A model generated the notes under the pieces. It saw only the letters and a list, made by a program, of their open reading frames with translations, did not search any database and was not told the DNA's origin. Both the position numbers and the translations under genes were made by a program. A DNA stretch of 8,979 nt from contig JBFWIL010000097.1 in assembly GCA_050256015.1 (NCBI GenBank), positions 1 to 8,979 on the forward strand. The letters run 5' to 3'. The stretch is from JBFWIL01 sp050256015. GTDB lineage: Bacteria; Bacteroidota; Bacteroidia; Bacteroidales; Prolixibacteraceae. How positions within the stretch are numbered: the stretch's first letter is position 1; each line of letters opens with the position of its first letter. Shown here piece by piece: positions 1 to 6,349 of this stretch.

Positions 1-1
1 G

Positions 2-73
2 CTTCACATTCCCGTAGACGAAAAATGGATGGAGTTTACCTTTATGCAAAAACTAATTCCGGCACGGGAATAA
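2..73 (+). CDS. C-terminal end of an unidentified upstream gene (partial)
   Basis: Reading from base 2 gives 23 codons and then TAA at 71-73. The peptide begins LHIPVDEKWMEFTF and ends with QKLIPARE, and it continues beyond the left edge of the window. Its mixed hydrophobic and charged composition is like a real protein tail, and the stop lies 28 bp before the -33 element of the methionine operon promoter, as expected for the gene upstream. There are too few residues to assign a family. It could be a chance open frame, since only about 70 bases are visible. Confidence 0.4.
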   Translation, partial: LHIPVDEKWMEFTFMQKLIPARE

Positions 74-101
74 ACCGTTGGTAAACATTTCCGCATTACG
101 T

Positions 102-132
102 TTTGTTTTATACGGGAAAATAGTTAGGTTTG
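102..132 (+). promoter_or_regulatory. Bacteroidota-type promoter of the methionine operon
   Basis: TTTG at 102-105 is followed after 19 bp by TAGGTTTG at 125-132. This matches the -33 TTTG / -7 TAnnTTTG promoter recognised by the primary sigma factor of Bacteroidota. Transcription should start near 137-139, which leaves a 5' leader of about 200 nt before the aspartokinase gene. The same 19-bp spacing occurs in the promoter before elbB in this window. The match is seen directly; the start site is inferred. Confidence 0.6.
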
Positions 133-158
133 CAGAACTGAAATCAAGGACAGGATCG

Positions 159-242
159 ATGAATAACAGCAACTCATATTCGCTCTTACTATCTGCTTCT
201 CCCCGGAGCAGTGTCGCTGTCTGGTGCATGTCCATGCGATAG
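159..242 (+). CDS. Putative leader peptide, 27 aa, with Cys-Met-Ser-Met near its end
   Basis: ATG at 159 opens a 27-codon frame ending in TAG at 240-242. It begins MNNSNSYSLLL and ends WCMSMR. AAGGA lies 8 nt upstream, which is notable because the main genes here lack such a site. Codons 22-26 are Trp, Cys, Met (228-230), Ser and Met (234-236). The Met codon at 228 lies 14 nt before the hairpin arm that begins at 242. This is about the distance at which a ribosome waiting for charged tRNA-Met or tRNA-Cys would leave that arm free, whereas a ribosome at the stop would cover it. The gene lies between a good promoter and a methionine-biosynthesis operon. Two internal Met codons in 27 is only a mild enrichment, so the case rests on position and architecture. 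No homologue is known to me. Confidence 0.5.
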   Translation: MNNSNSYSLLLSASPRSSVAVWCMSMR

Positions 243-250
243 CCTTCACT

Positions 251-293
251 CGGTATCCCGCAGGGTGCTGACTGAAGGCACGTACCGTTTTTT
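251..293 (+). terminator. Candidate intrinsic terminator in the leader
   Basis: CGGTA (251-255) pairs with TACCG (283-287). Inside it GTGC (265-268) can pair with GCAC (278-281), and T6 follows at once (288-293). A second T7 tract follows at 302-308 after ACCG (298-301), which could pair with the same CGGT. The hairpin is weakened by an asymmetric internal loop. It competes with the 242-248/273-279 stem because GCAC shares bases 278-279 with that stem. It is plausible as an attenuator element but of modest strength. Confidence 0.4.
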
Positions 294-337
294 CTACACC
301 GTTTTTTTCAGGTTTCATTATTTTAATTCTTTTTTTT

Positions 338-1684
338 ATGCCAGATTGTATTGTTCGGTTTGGCGGGAACAACATCAGAAATGCGGAGGTGGTATCCACC
401 TTTGCCTCCCTGCTCAGACAACCCGGGAAAAGTCATCTGATCGTTGTTTCAGCCACCAGAAAAATTCAGGACATGCTGACCAGCGGGATCAGCCTGCTGT
501 GTTCATCCGCCTGTAAACCGGCTCAGGTCAGCACCGCAATAAGCGACGAGCTCCTGCAGCTGGGAAAACGTTACGGTATCCGGAAATTTACGGCAACAGG
601 TCCTTTTCTGGACCGTCTGGAGGTTTTGCTCCGGGGAATTCATTTTACAGGCGATTTCTCCCCTGCACTGCGCGATCAGGTCATCTCGTTCGGGGAAAAA
701 ATCACAGCTTCCCTGTTCTGTGAAATTCTGAATAAACAAGGTCTGGAAGCCCGGGTATATCTGCCCGAAGAATTCGGGCTGCGGGTCAGCGAAGAATACG
801 GGAATGCCAGCATACTGGAAAACGAATCGGCCTGCAACATAAGCAACAGCCTGTTTCAGGGAATTGCCCTGGTCCCGGGTTCATACGGACTGACTTACCG
901 GGGTAAGCTCGCCCGACTGGGCGAACGGGCTTCAGATTATACCGCCGCAGCCCTGGCCGCCCTGCTCAAAGCACCGCAGCTTGAGCTATGGCAGATAGGC
1001 AAACCCTTTAAAACAGCAGACGACAGTCTGGTAAACGGAACAGCCTATATCGAAAGCCTGACCTACGCGGAAGCTTCGGAACTGTCTTACTTTAACAACT
1101 CACAGATCCATCCGCGCATCGTGGAACCCCTGATCCCCGGTAACATCCCGGTAGCGGTGTATGAACTGGCAGGAGGGAAAAAAATTCTGCGTACCCGGAT
1201 CAACGGACAGAGCATCGTGAGCCCGGGGGTGGTGAAATGTGTGGCTCACACCGACGATATAGCCATACTCCGGCTTACAGGCCCGGGAGTGGGCTTCAAG
1301 CCGGGCATTCTGGCCAGGGTAACCACTGCCTTCAGTGACCGGCGGATCAATATCCGTTCGGTAATAACGGCGCAAACCTGCATCAACATCCTCGTTGACA
1401 GGGACTCGGCGGAACCGGCCCGGCAGATATGTGCCGGACTGAAATTATCTTCGGTGAGCAGCACAGAGCTGGCAGAACAGGTTTCCCTGATTGCCGTTAT
1501 TGGTCACGGCATGCAAACCAGTCCGGGTATTTCCGCCCGGCTGTTCGATGCGGTAGCCAGAAAACGAATCAACGTACTGATCAGCGGATCGGGGGCTTCC
1601 GACCTGGCCAGTTACCTGGTTGTTGAGGAAAAGGACAAAAGAAAAGCCTTACAAGAAATCCATTATACATTTTTTAACCCATAA
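338..1684 (+). CDS. Aspartokinase-family protein with degenerate nucleotide-binding motifs
   Basis: The protein has 448 aa, about the length of a monofunctional aspartokinase. An amino-acid-kinase domain (about 1-270) is followed by two ACT domains (about 305-380 and 383-445). Aspartokinase would phosphorylate aspartate in the first step towards Met, Thr, Ile and Lys. Recognisable elements are RFGG near the N-terminus (7-10), FGE (118-120), ASDYTAAALAALL (198-210) and IHPRIVEPL (257-265). Several usual key motifs are altered: KFGGTS reads RFGGNN (Lys to Arg7), GRGGSD reads GERASD, and the ATP-site motif WTDVDGVYTADPR reads WQIGKPFKTADDSL (218-231). Catalytic ability is therefore doubtful. It may be a divergent enzyme, or an ACT-bearing regulatory partner of another aspartokinase. 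The start fits the family, with RFGG at residue 7. It is preceded by T8 and no Shine-Dalgarno site. It is first in an operon with metY (13-nt gap). Confidence 0.85.
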   Translation: MPDCIVRFGGNNIRNAEVVSTFASLLRQPGKSHLIVVSATRKIQDMLTSGISLLCSSACKPAQVSTAISDELLQLGKRYGIRKFTATGPFLDRLEVLLRGIHFTGDFSPALRDQVISFGEKITASLFCEILNKQGLEARVYLPEEFGLRVSEEYGNASILENESACNISNSLFQGIALVPGSYGLTYRGKLARLGERASDYTAAALAALLKAPQLELWQIGKPFKTADDSLVNGTAYIESLTYAEASELSYFNNSQIHPRIVEPLIPGNIPVAVYELAGGKKILRTRINGQSIVSPGVVKCVAHTDDIAILRLTGPGVGFKPGILARVTTAFSDRRINIRSVITAQTCINILVDRDSAEPARQICAGLKLSSVSSTELAEQVSLIAVIGHGMQTSPGISARLFDAVARKRINVLISGSGASDLASYLVVEEKDKRKALQEIHYTFFNP

Positions 1685-1697
1685 AAACAGATTCCTT

Positions 1698-3023
1698 ATG
1701 ACAGACAAAAAGTTAAAATTTGAGACGCTGCAGCTCCACGCCGGACAGACGGTCGATGCGGCTACCGGATCACGCGCCGTACCCCTTTATCAGACCACCT
1801 CTTACGTGTTCAACAACGCGGAGCATGCAGCCAGGCTGTTTGCTCTCGAAGAATTCGGAAATATTTACACCCGGATCATGAATCCGACCACCGATGTGTT
1901 CGAAAAGCGCATGGCAGCACTGGAAGGCGGTGCGGGCGCCCTGGCTGTTGCCTCCGGTCATGCTGCCCAGTTTATCGTGTTCAACACCCTGCTTGAGCAA
2001 GGCGATAACTTTGTCAGCTCACCCTTTTTGTACGGAGGGACTTACAACCAGTTTACCGTATCTTTTAAACGGCAGGGACTGGAAGCAAGGCTTACCGCCG
2101 ACCTCCGGCCGGAGTCCTTTGACCGGCTGATCGATGAAAAGACCAAACTGATCTATCTGGAAACTATCGGCAATCCCGGCTATGCCATACCCGACTTTGA
2201 AGCCATAGCTGCAGTGGCCCAAAAACACAACATCCCGCTGGTGGCAGATAATACCTTTGCCGGAGGAGGGTACCTGTTCCGGCCGCTGGAACACGGTGCC
2301 TCCATAGTGGTAGAATCGGCCACCAAATGGATCGGCGGTCACGGAACCAGCATCGGCGGCGTGATCGTTGACGGGGGAACCTTTAACTGGGGCAACGGCA
2401 AGTTCCCCGGGTTTACCGAGCCTTCGGAAGGCTATCACGGACTGGTATACTGGGATCATTTTAACTTTGACGGTCCTTTCGGTAACATTGCATTTATTAC
2501 CAAAGCCCGGGTGGAAGGCCTGCGCGATTTTGGTCCCGCCATAAGCCCGTTTAATGCTTTTCTTTTGCTTCAGGGACTGGAAACATTATCTTTGCGCATG
2601 GAACGGCATGTTCAGAACGCCGGCATACTGGCCGGATGGCTGGAGAAACATCCTCAGGTGGAAGACGTGAACTATCCGGGACTAAGCAGCAGTCCGCATT
2701 ACCAGCTGGCAAAAAGGTATTTTCCCAAGGGCCCGGGCAGCATGCTTTCTTTTTCCGTAAGAGGAGGCACGGAGGCGGCCAATCAGCTGGTCGACTCCCT
2801 GAAGCTGGCCAGCCATGTGGCCAATGTAGGCGATGCCAAAACGCTGATCATTCACCCTGCAGCCACCACGCACCAGCAGCTTTCAGCGGAAGCCCAGGCT
2901 GCAGCCGGCGTATACCCCGGATCGCTCAGGGTTTCGGTCGGTCTGGAGCATATTGACGATATAGTCTCCGACTTTGAACAGGCCCTGAATAAACTAAAAC
3001 AAAACAACACGTTATGCCTCTGA
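1698..3023 (+). CDS. metY: O-acetylhomoserine sulfhydrylase (aminocarboxypropyltransferase)
   Basis: This 441-aa PLP enzyme of the Cys/Met-metabolism family has the usual length for MetY. It makes homocysteine (and acetate) from O-acetylhomoserine and sulfide in the cytosol. Visible landmarks are YTRIMNPT (57-64, phosphate contacts from the neighbouring subunit), the SGHAAQ segment (86-91), DNTFAGGGYLFRPLEHGA (184-201, with Asp184 to the pyridine nitrogen) and SATKWIGGHGTSIGG (207-221, with Lys210 as the PLP Schiff-base lysine). The start at 1698 (MTDKKLKFETLQLHAGQ) is the typical N-terminus; the same frame is open upstream to 1620, but that stretch overlaps the aspartokinase and is not needed. 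The gene lies 13 nt after the aspartokinase and overlaps metA by 10 nt, so the three should be cotranscribed. Some relatives also have cysteine synthase activity, which the sequence does not settle. Confidence 0.95.
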   Translation: MTDKKLKFETLQLHAGQTVDAATGSRAVPLYQTTSYVFNNAEHAARLFALEEFGNIYTRIMNPTTDVFEKRMAALEGGAGALAVASGHAAQFIVFNTLLEQGDNFVSSPFLYGGTYNQFTVSFKRQGLEARLTADLRPESFDRLIDEKTKLIYLETIGNPGYAIPDFEAIAAVAQKHNIPLVADNTFAGGGYLFRPLEHGASIVVESATKWIGGHGTSIGGVIVDGGTFNWGNGKFPGFTEPSEGYHGLVYWDHFNFDGPFGNIAFITKARVEGLRDFGPAISPFNAFLLLQGLETLSLRMERHVQNAGILAGWLEKHPQVEDVNYPGLSSSPHYQLAKRYFPKGPGSMLSFSVRGGTEAANQLVDSLKLASHVANVGDAKTLIIHPAATTHQQLSAEAQAAAGVYPGSLRVSVGLEHIDDIVSDFEQALNKLKQNNTLCL

Positions 3024-3931
3024 ACATACCGGACAAGCTGCCAGCCATAGAAATACTGCAGGAAGAAAATATCTTCGTGATTGATGAGACCCGGGCCTCT
3101 CATCAGGATATCCGTCCGCTCAGGCTGGTTATCCTGAACCTGATGCCCGTCAAGATCACTACGGAAACCGATCTGCTTCGGCTGCTTTCAAATACACCGC
3201 TGCAGGTTGAAATCGACTTTCTGAAAATCAAAGGGCATAAGCACCGGCATACGCCGGCAGAACACATGAAAGCTTTTTACAAAACCTTTGACCAGATCAA
3301 AAGCATGAAATACGACGGAATGATCATTACCGGCGCGCCGGTGGAACATCTGTCCTTTGAAGAGGTTACTTACTGGGAAGAGATGAAGCAGATTATGGAC
3401 TGGTCGCTTACCCACGCCACATCAACCCTGTTTATATGCTGGGCCTCCCAGGCCGGACTGTACCATTTTTACGGAATTCCGAAATACCCGCTTAAGAAAA
3501 AACTGTCGGGCATATTTACCCACCGGATATCTGACAGCCGGATTCCGATTTTCCGCGGATTTGATGATGAATATGAGGTGCCGCATTCCCGTTATACGGA
3601 AATACGGGCCGGAGACATCGAAAAGGTAAACGGACTGGATATTGTCTCCGTATCCGGGGAAGCCGGCGTCAACATGGTTATGGCCAAAAACGGCCGGCAG
3701 ATCTTTATCACCGGTCACCATGAATATTCGCGGGAAACTCTTGACACGGAATACCGGCGCGACCGCATCAAAAAACTGCCGGTCGACATTCCCCGTCATT
3801 ATTATCCCGGCGACGATCCGGACCGGGAACCGGTCATGAAATGGCGTTCGGCCGCCAATCTGCTGTTCTCCAACTGGCTGAACTACTATGTATACCAGGA
3901 AACCCCATACTATTTGGACGATATTGATTGA
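3014..3931 (+). CDS. metA: Homoserine O-acetyltransferase, MetA family
   Basis: The protein has 305 aa, the normal length for MetA. It activates homoserine by acylation, and the product feeds the adjacent MetY. The catalytic residues fall at the positions known from the family: Cys142 in FICWASQAG, and His235 and Glu237 in TGHHEY; Arg249 is also present. Residue 111 is Glu in TGAPVE. Work on this family showed that Glu111 favours acetyl-CoA, whereas Gly111 of the E. coli type favours succinyl-CoA, so O-acetylation is the better call despite the common annotation as a succinyltransferase. The start at 3014 overlaps the end of metY by 10 nt, which suggests coupled translation. The end of the gene contains the -33 element of the elbB promoter. 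Confidence 0.95.
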   Translation: MPLNIPDKLPAIEILQEENIFVIDETRASHQDIRPLRLVILNLMPVKITTETDLLRLLSNTPLQVEIDFLKIKGHKHRHTPAEHMKAFYKTFDQIKSMKYDGMIITGAPVEHLSFEEVTYWEEMKQIMDWSLTHATSTLFICWASQAGLYHFYGIPKYPLKKKLSGIFTHRISDSRIPIFRGFDDEYEVPHSRYTEIRAGDIEKVNGLDIVSVSGEAGVNMVMAKNGRQIFITGHHEYSRETLDTEYRRDRIKKLPVDIPRHYYPGDDPDREPVMKWRSAANLLFSNWLNYYVYQETPYYLDDID

Positions 3932-3957
3932 TTTTTCACGGAAATCATTTAATTTTG
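3927..3957 (+). promoter_or_regulatory. Bacteroidota-type promoter of elbB
   Basis: ATTG at 3927-3930, within the last codons of metA, is followed after 19 bp by TAATTTTG at 3950-3957, a full TAnnTTTG match. The expected start is near 3962-3965, leaving a leader of about 70 nt before elbB. The spacing is identical to that of the methionine operon promoter. It implies that elbB can be transcribed independently of the operon upstream. Confidence 0.6.
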
Positions 3958-3981
3958 ACCGTCTCACCCGGGAAGACCGTC
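3957..3981 (+). repeat. Direct repeat GACCGTC at the predicted elbB start site
   Basis: GACCGTC occurs at 3957-3963 and again at 3975-3981, with an 18-bp period. The first copy begins on the last base of the -7 element and the second lies just downstream of the predicted start. Spaced direct repeats in this place can be operators. Two 7-mers may also be coincidence, and no regulator gene lies beside it. Confidence 0.3.
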
Positions 3982-4031
3982 ACCAGGAACGATCGTACGG
4001 GAAAAATTAAGCACGAACAGGTTAAAAACCA

Positions 4032-4694
4032 ATGATTATGTCTGAGCAAAAGAAATTTGCCATCATCCTTTCCGGCTGCGGAGTCTATGACGGATCGGAA
4101 ATCCATGAAGCCACGCTCAGCATGCTGGCTGTTGCAAGGGCAGGCGCCGGCTATGAGCTCTTTGCTCCCGACATGGAGCAGACTCAGGTCATTAACCATC
4201 TTACCGGACAGGCAAGTCAGGAAAAGCGGAATGTGCTGGTTGAATCGGCCCGGATTGCCCGCGGAAAAATCAGCGACCTGAGGGAGTATATTGCAACCGA
4301 TTACGATGCGCTGATCCTTCCCGGAGGTTTCGGGGCGGCCAAAAATCTGAGCAGTTTTGCCTATGAAGGTGCAAATTGTTCCGTAAACCCGGAAGTTGAA
4401 AAAGCCCTCCGCGATACGGTAACCGCAGGAAAGCCCGTCGGAGCCCTGTGCATTGCGCCGGTTATTCTGGCCCGAATACTGAAACAGGCCACAGTCACCA
4501 TAGGCAGGGATAGGCAAACCGCCGCGGCTGTTGTTTCCATGGGAGGCATTCATCAGCCGGCAGGACATGCAGAAGTTGTGATCGACGAAAAGTATAAAAT
4601 CGTCACTACCCCCTGTTACATGTTGGATGCAACCATCGACCGGATTGCCGACGGAACAGAAAAGATGGTCCGGGCCCTGATCGAACTGATGTAA
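4032..4694 (+). CDS. elbB: ElbB-type DJ-1/PfpI-family protein (putative glyoxalase)
   Basis: This 220-aa protein is close to E. coli ElbB over its whole length. Shared blocks include LSGCGVYDGSEIHEA (13-27), VINHLTG (53-59), RNVLVESARI (66-75), LPGGFGAAKNLS (96-107), the nucleophile-elbow Cys140 in GALCIAP, and KIVTTPCYML near the C-terminus. Members have the class I glutamine amidotransferase-like fold; E. coli ElbB has weak glyoxalase activity and was linked to isoprenoid synthesis. The physiological substrate is unclear. An alternative start at 4038 would give MSEQKK and fits the E. coli length slightly better. The 3' end faces the convergent hybrid kinase gene only 27 bp away. Confidence 0.9.
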   Translation: MIMSEQKKFAIILSGCGVYDGSEIHEATLSMLAVARAGAGYELFAPDMEQTQVINHLTGQASQEKRNVLVESARIARGKISDLREYIATDYDALILPGGFGAAKNLSSFAYEGANCSVNPEVEKALRDTVTAGKPVGALCIAPVILARILKQATVTIGRDRQTAAAVVSMGGIHQPAGHAEVVIDEKYKIVTTPCYMLDATIDRIADGTEKMVRALIELM

Positions 4695-4721
4695 GGCGGA
4701 AAGAAAGAAACAGGGAAAACC

Positions 4722-6296
4722 TCAGGAAGAAAACGGTTTGTAATTTTTGCGTATGGACTGATCCAGATCAGAGGGTTTAAATGGTTTGCCCAGGTAATCA
4801 TCCATCCCGCTGTCTATCAACTCCCTGATTTCTTCCCCGTAAAGGTTGGCAGTCATCGCAATGATCGGCACAGCATGCCTGCTTTTCCGTTTCAATTCAA
4901 TCTTCCTTATTTCGCGGGTAGCCTGTAATCCGTCTATTCCGGGCATCTGAACATCCATCAGCACCAGATCAAAGGGACGGGAAGCAAATAACTTAACCGC
5001 TTCAAGGCCGTTGGCGGCAAGCTCTGCCTGATGCCCCAGCCTGGCAATATTCAACAGGGTTACCTTTTGATTGATGATATTGTCTTCGGCCAGAAGAATC
5101 CGGAGCGATTTTTTTATTGTCGGCTCGGACGGCTTCAGCTCCGAGGCTTTAGGAATGGCCTGACCGGCTTCTTCCGCATGGATGGTAAACCAGAAGAGCG
5201 AGCCTTTGCCTTCTTCACTGTAAACACCGATTTGACCGCCCATCATCCTAACCAGCAGTTTTGAAATGGCCAGTCCGAGGCCGGTTCCTCCGTATTCACG
5301 GGTAGTAGACATATCTGCCTGGGAAAAAGACTTAAACAGCTTTTTCCTGTTATCCTCAGAAATGCCGATACCGGAATCCTGTACTTCAAAACGGATCTTA
5401 CGGCTTTGTTCGTAATCGGCTTCCGGAAATACACGCATCCTCACAAATCCTTTTTTTGTGAACTTGATCGCATTATTCCCGAGGTTAATAAGAATCTGAC
5501 GTAAACGAAACGGATCGCCGAGCAAACGCACAGGAATGGCCTCGTCAACCTGTACACAAAACTCAAGATCTTTTTGCCGGGCACTGTATACCAGGATCTT
5601 ATATATTTCATCCGTTTCCTGACGTAAATCATACAAGATCTTCTCACAATCAATCTGTCCGGCCTCCAGTTTGGAAAAATCCAGAATGTCATTTATAATT
5701 GTAAGCAGGGTTTCGCTGGAAATATCAACAATATCCAGGTATTCCAGCTGTTGGTCTGTCAGCTCCGTATGCTTCAGAATATCAATCATTCCTATAATTC
5801 CATTCAAAGGCGTACGGATCTCATGGCTCATATTAGCCAGAAAAAGTGCCTTGGCCCGCACGGCCTCTTCGGCAATATCCCTGGCTTTTTTAAGGTCTTC
5901 CTGACTCTTTTTCAGAGATATATGCGACTTAACCCGGGCACGGAGCTCCTCCGGGCTGAACGGTTTCAGGATATAATCCACCGCACCAAGCCGAAACCCT
6001 TCTACCAGGCTTTTTTCATCGCGTTGTGCCGTAAGAAAGATAACCGGGGTTTCCCTGTTGGGCGAATGCTGTTTAATCTGCCGGCACACGTCAAAGCCGT
6101 TGATGTCGGGCAAAACGATATCCAGCAAAATAAGATCAAAAACATGGGTTCTGGTCTTCAGTAAAGCCGCATCTCCGCTGCCGGCCGAAGCAATAAGGTA
6201 ACGATCGGCCTGAAGAATTGACTTCATCAGTTCAATGTTTATGGCAACATCATCGACAATCAGAATTCGTGAATCTTGTTGGCTCTCTTTCATCAT
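4722..6296 (-). CDS. Soluble hybrid histidine kinase, REC-HisKA-HATPase-REC
   Basis: The protein has 524 aa and no transmembrane segment or PAS/GAF sensor, so it is cytosolic and probably takes its input through its own N-terminal receiver. REC1 (about 10-128) has Asp15/Asp16, phospho-acceptor Asp59, Thr89 and Lys111. A short coiled linker leads to HisKA, with His158 in NMSHEIRTPLNGI. HATPase_c has the N-box (NLGNNAIKF, 271-279), G1 (DSGIGI, 307-312), F-box (FKSFSQ) and G2 (GGTGLGLAI, 336-344). REC2 (about 398-518) has Glu404/Asp405, Asp448, Thr482 and Lys504. All catalytic residues are intact. The ORF opens with two Met codons, at 6296 and 6293. It follows cheB after 53 nt with no obvious promoter, so it is likely the last gene of the operon. 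It may receive phosphate from a kinase outside the window, or integrate it with that of its neighbours. Confidence 0.92.
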   Translation of the reverse strand: MMKESQQDSRILIVDDVAINIELMKSILQADRYLIASAGSGDAALLKTRTHVFDLILLDIVLPDINGFDVCRQIKQHSPNRETPVIFLTAQRDEKSLVEGFRLGAVDYILKPFSPEELRARVKSHISLKKSQEDLKKARDIAEEAVRAKALFLANMSHEIRTPLNGIIGMIDILKHTELTDQQLEYLDIVDISSETLLTIINDILDFSKLEAGQIDCEKILYDLRQETDEIYKILVYSARQKDLEFCVQVDEAIPVRLLGDPFRLRQILINLGNNAIKFTKKGFVRMRVFPEADYEQSRKIRFEVQDSGIGISEDNRKKLFKSFSQADMSTTREYGGTGLGLAISKLLVRMMGGQIGVYSEEGKGSLFWFTIHAEEAGQAIPKASELKPSEPTIKKSLRILLAEDNIINQKVTLLNIARLGHQAELAANGLEAVKLFASRPFDLVLMDVQMPGIDGLQATREIRKIELKRKSRHAVPIIAMTANLYGEEIRELIDSGMDDYLGKPFKPSDLDQSIRKNYKPFSS

Positions 6297-6349
6297 TCGT
6301 TGTTCTTTGTTTTTCGTACCAATTGCATGTCTTATATTGAAACAGCCTT

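Larger units (their letters stand above)
138..337 (+). promoter_or_regulatory. Putative attenuator leader of the methionine operon
   Basis: This is the transcribed leader between the predicted start site and the aspartokinase ATG. It contains an AAGGA ribosome-binding site (146-150), a 27-codon peptide (159-242), a perfect 7-bp arm pair GCCTTCA (242-248) / TGAAGGC (273-279), and a competing pair CGGTA (251-255) / TACCG (283-287) that ends on T6 (288-293). The first arm begins on the last base of the peptide stop codon. The two pairings interleave, so they can form a pseudoknot or exclude one another in part. Another hairpin, CTGCTTC/GGAGCAG, lies inside the peptide gene (193-211). I looked for the conserved cores of SAM-I and SAM-II riboswitches on both strands and did not find them. 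The layout best fits ribosome-mediated attenuation sensing Met or Cys; a riboswitch of another class is the main alternative. Confidence 0.5.

Noticed and set aside
53..235. A 60-codon minus-strand frame antisense to the methionine leader
   Set aside because: It overlaps the end of the upstream gene and the whole leader peptide, has no recognisable family and no promoter; the plus-strand reading (promoter, ribosome site, peptide, hairpins) explains the region better.
138..337. SAM-I (S-box) or SAM-II riboswitch
   Set aside because: Read on both strands, the conserved S-box cores and the SAM-II core were not found. A resemblance of GGTGCTGA (264-271) to an S-box segment is isolated.
1620..1697. 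Longer metY start within the aspartokinase gene
   Set aside because: The frame is open there, but it would overlap the aspartokinase by about 65 nt, and the family N-terminus begins at 1698.
3989..3999. Small palindromes ACGATCGT and CGTACG upstream of elbB
   Set aside because: Short overlapping palindromes without a second copy or a linked regulator; likely chance.
4717..4739. Terminator between the convergent elbB and hybrid kinase genes (AAACC/GGTTT)
   Set aside because: The stem is only 5 bp, AT-rich, with a 13-nt loop and no clean T tract on the plus strand; too weak to annotate.
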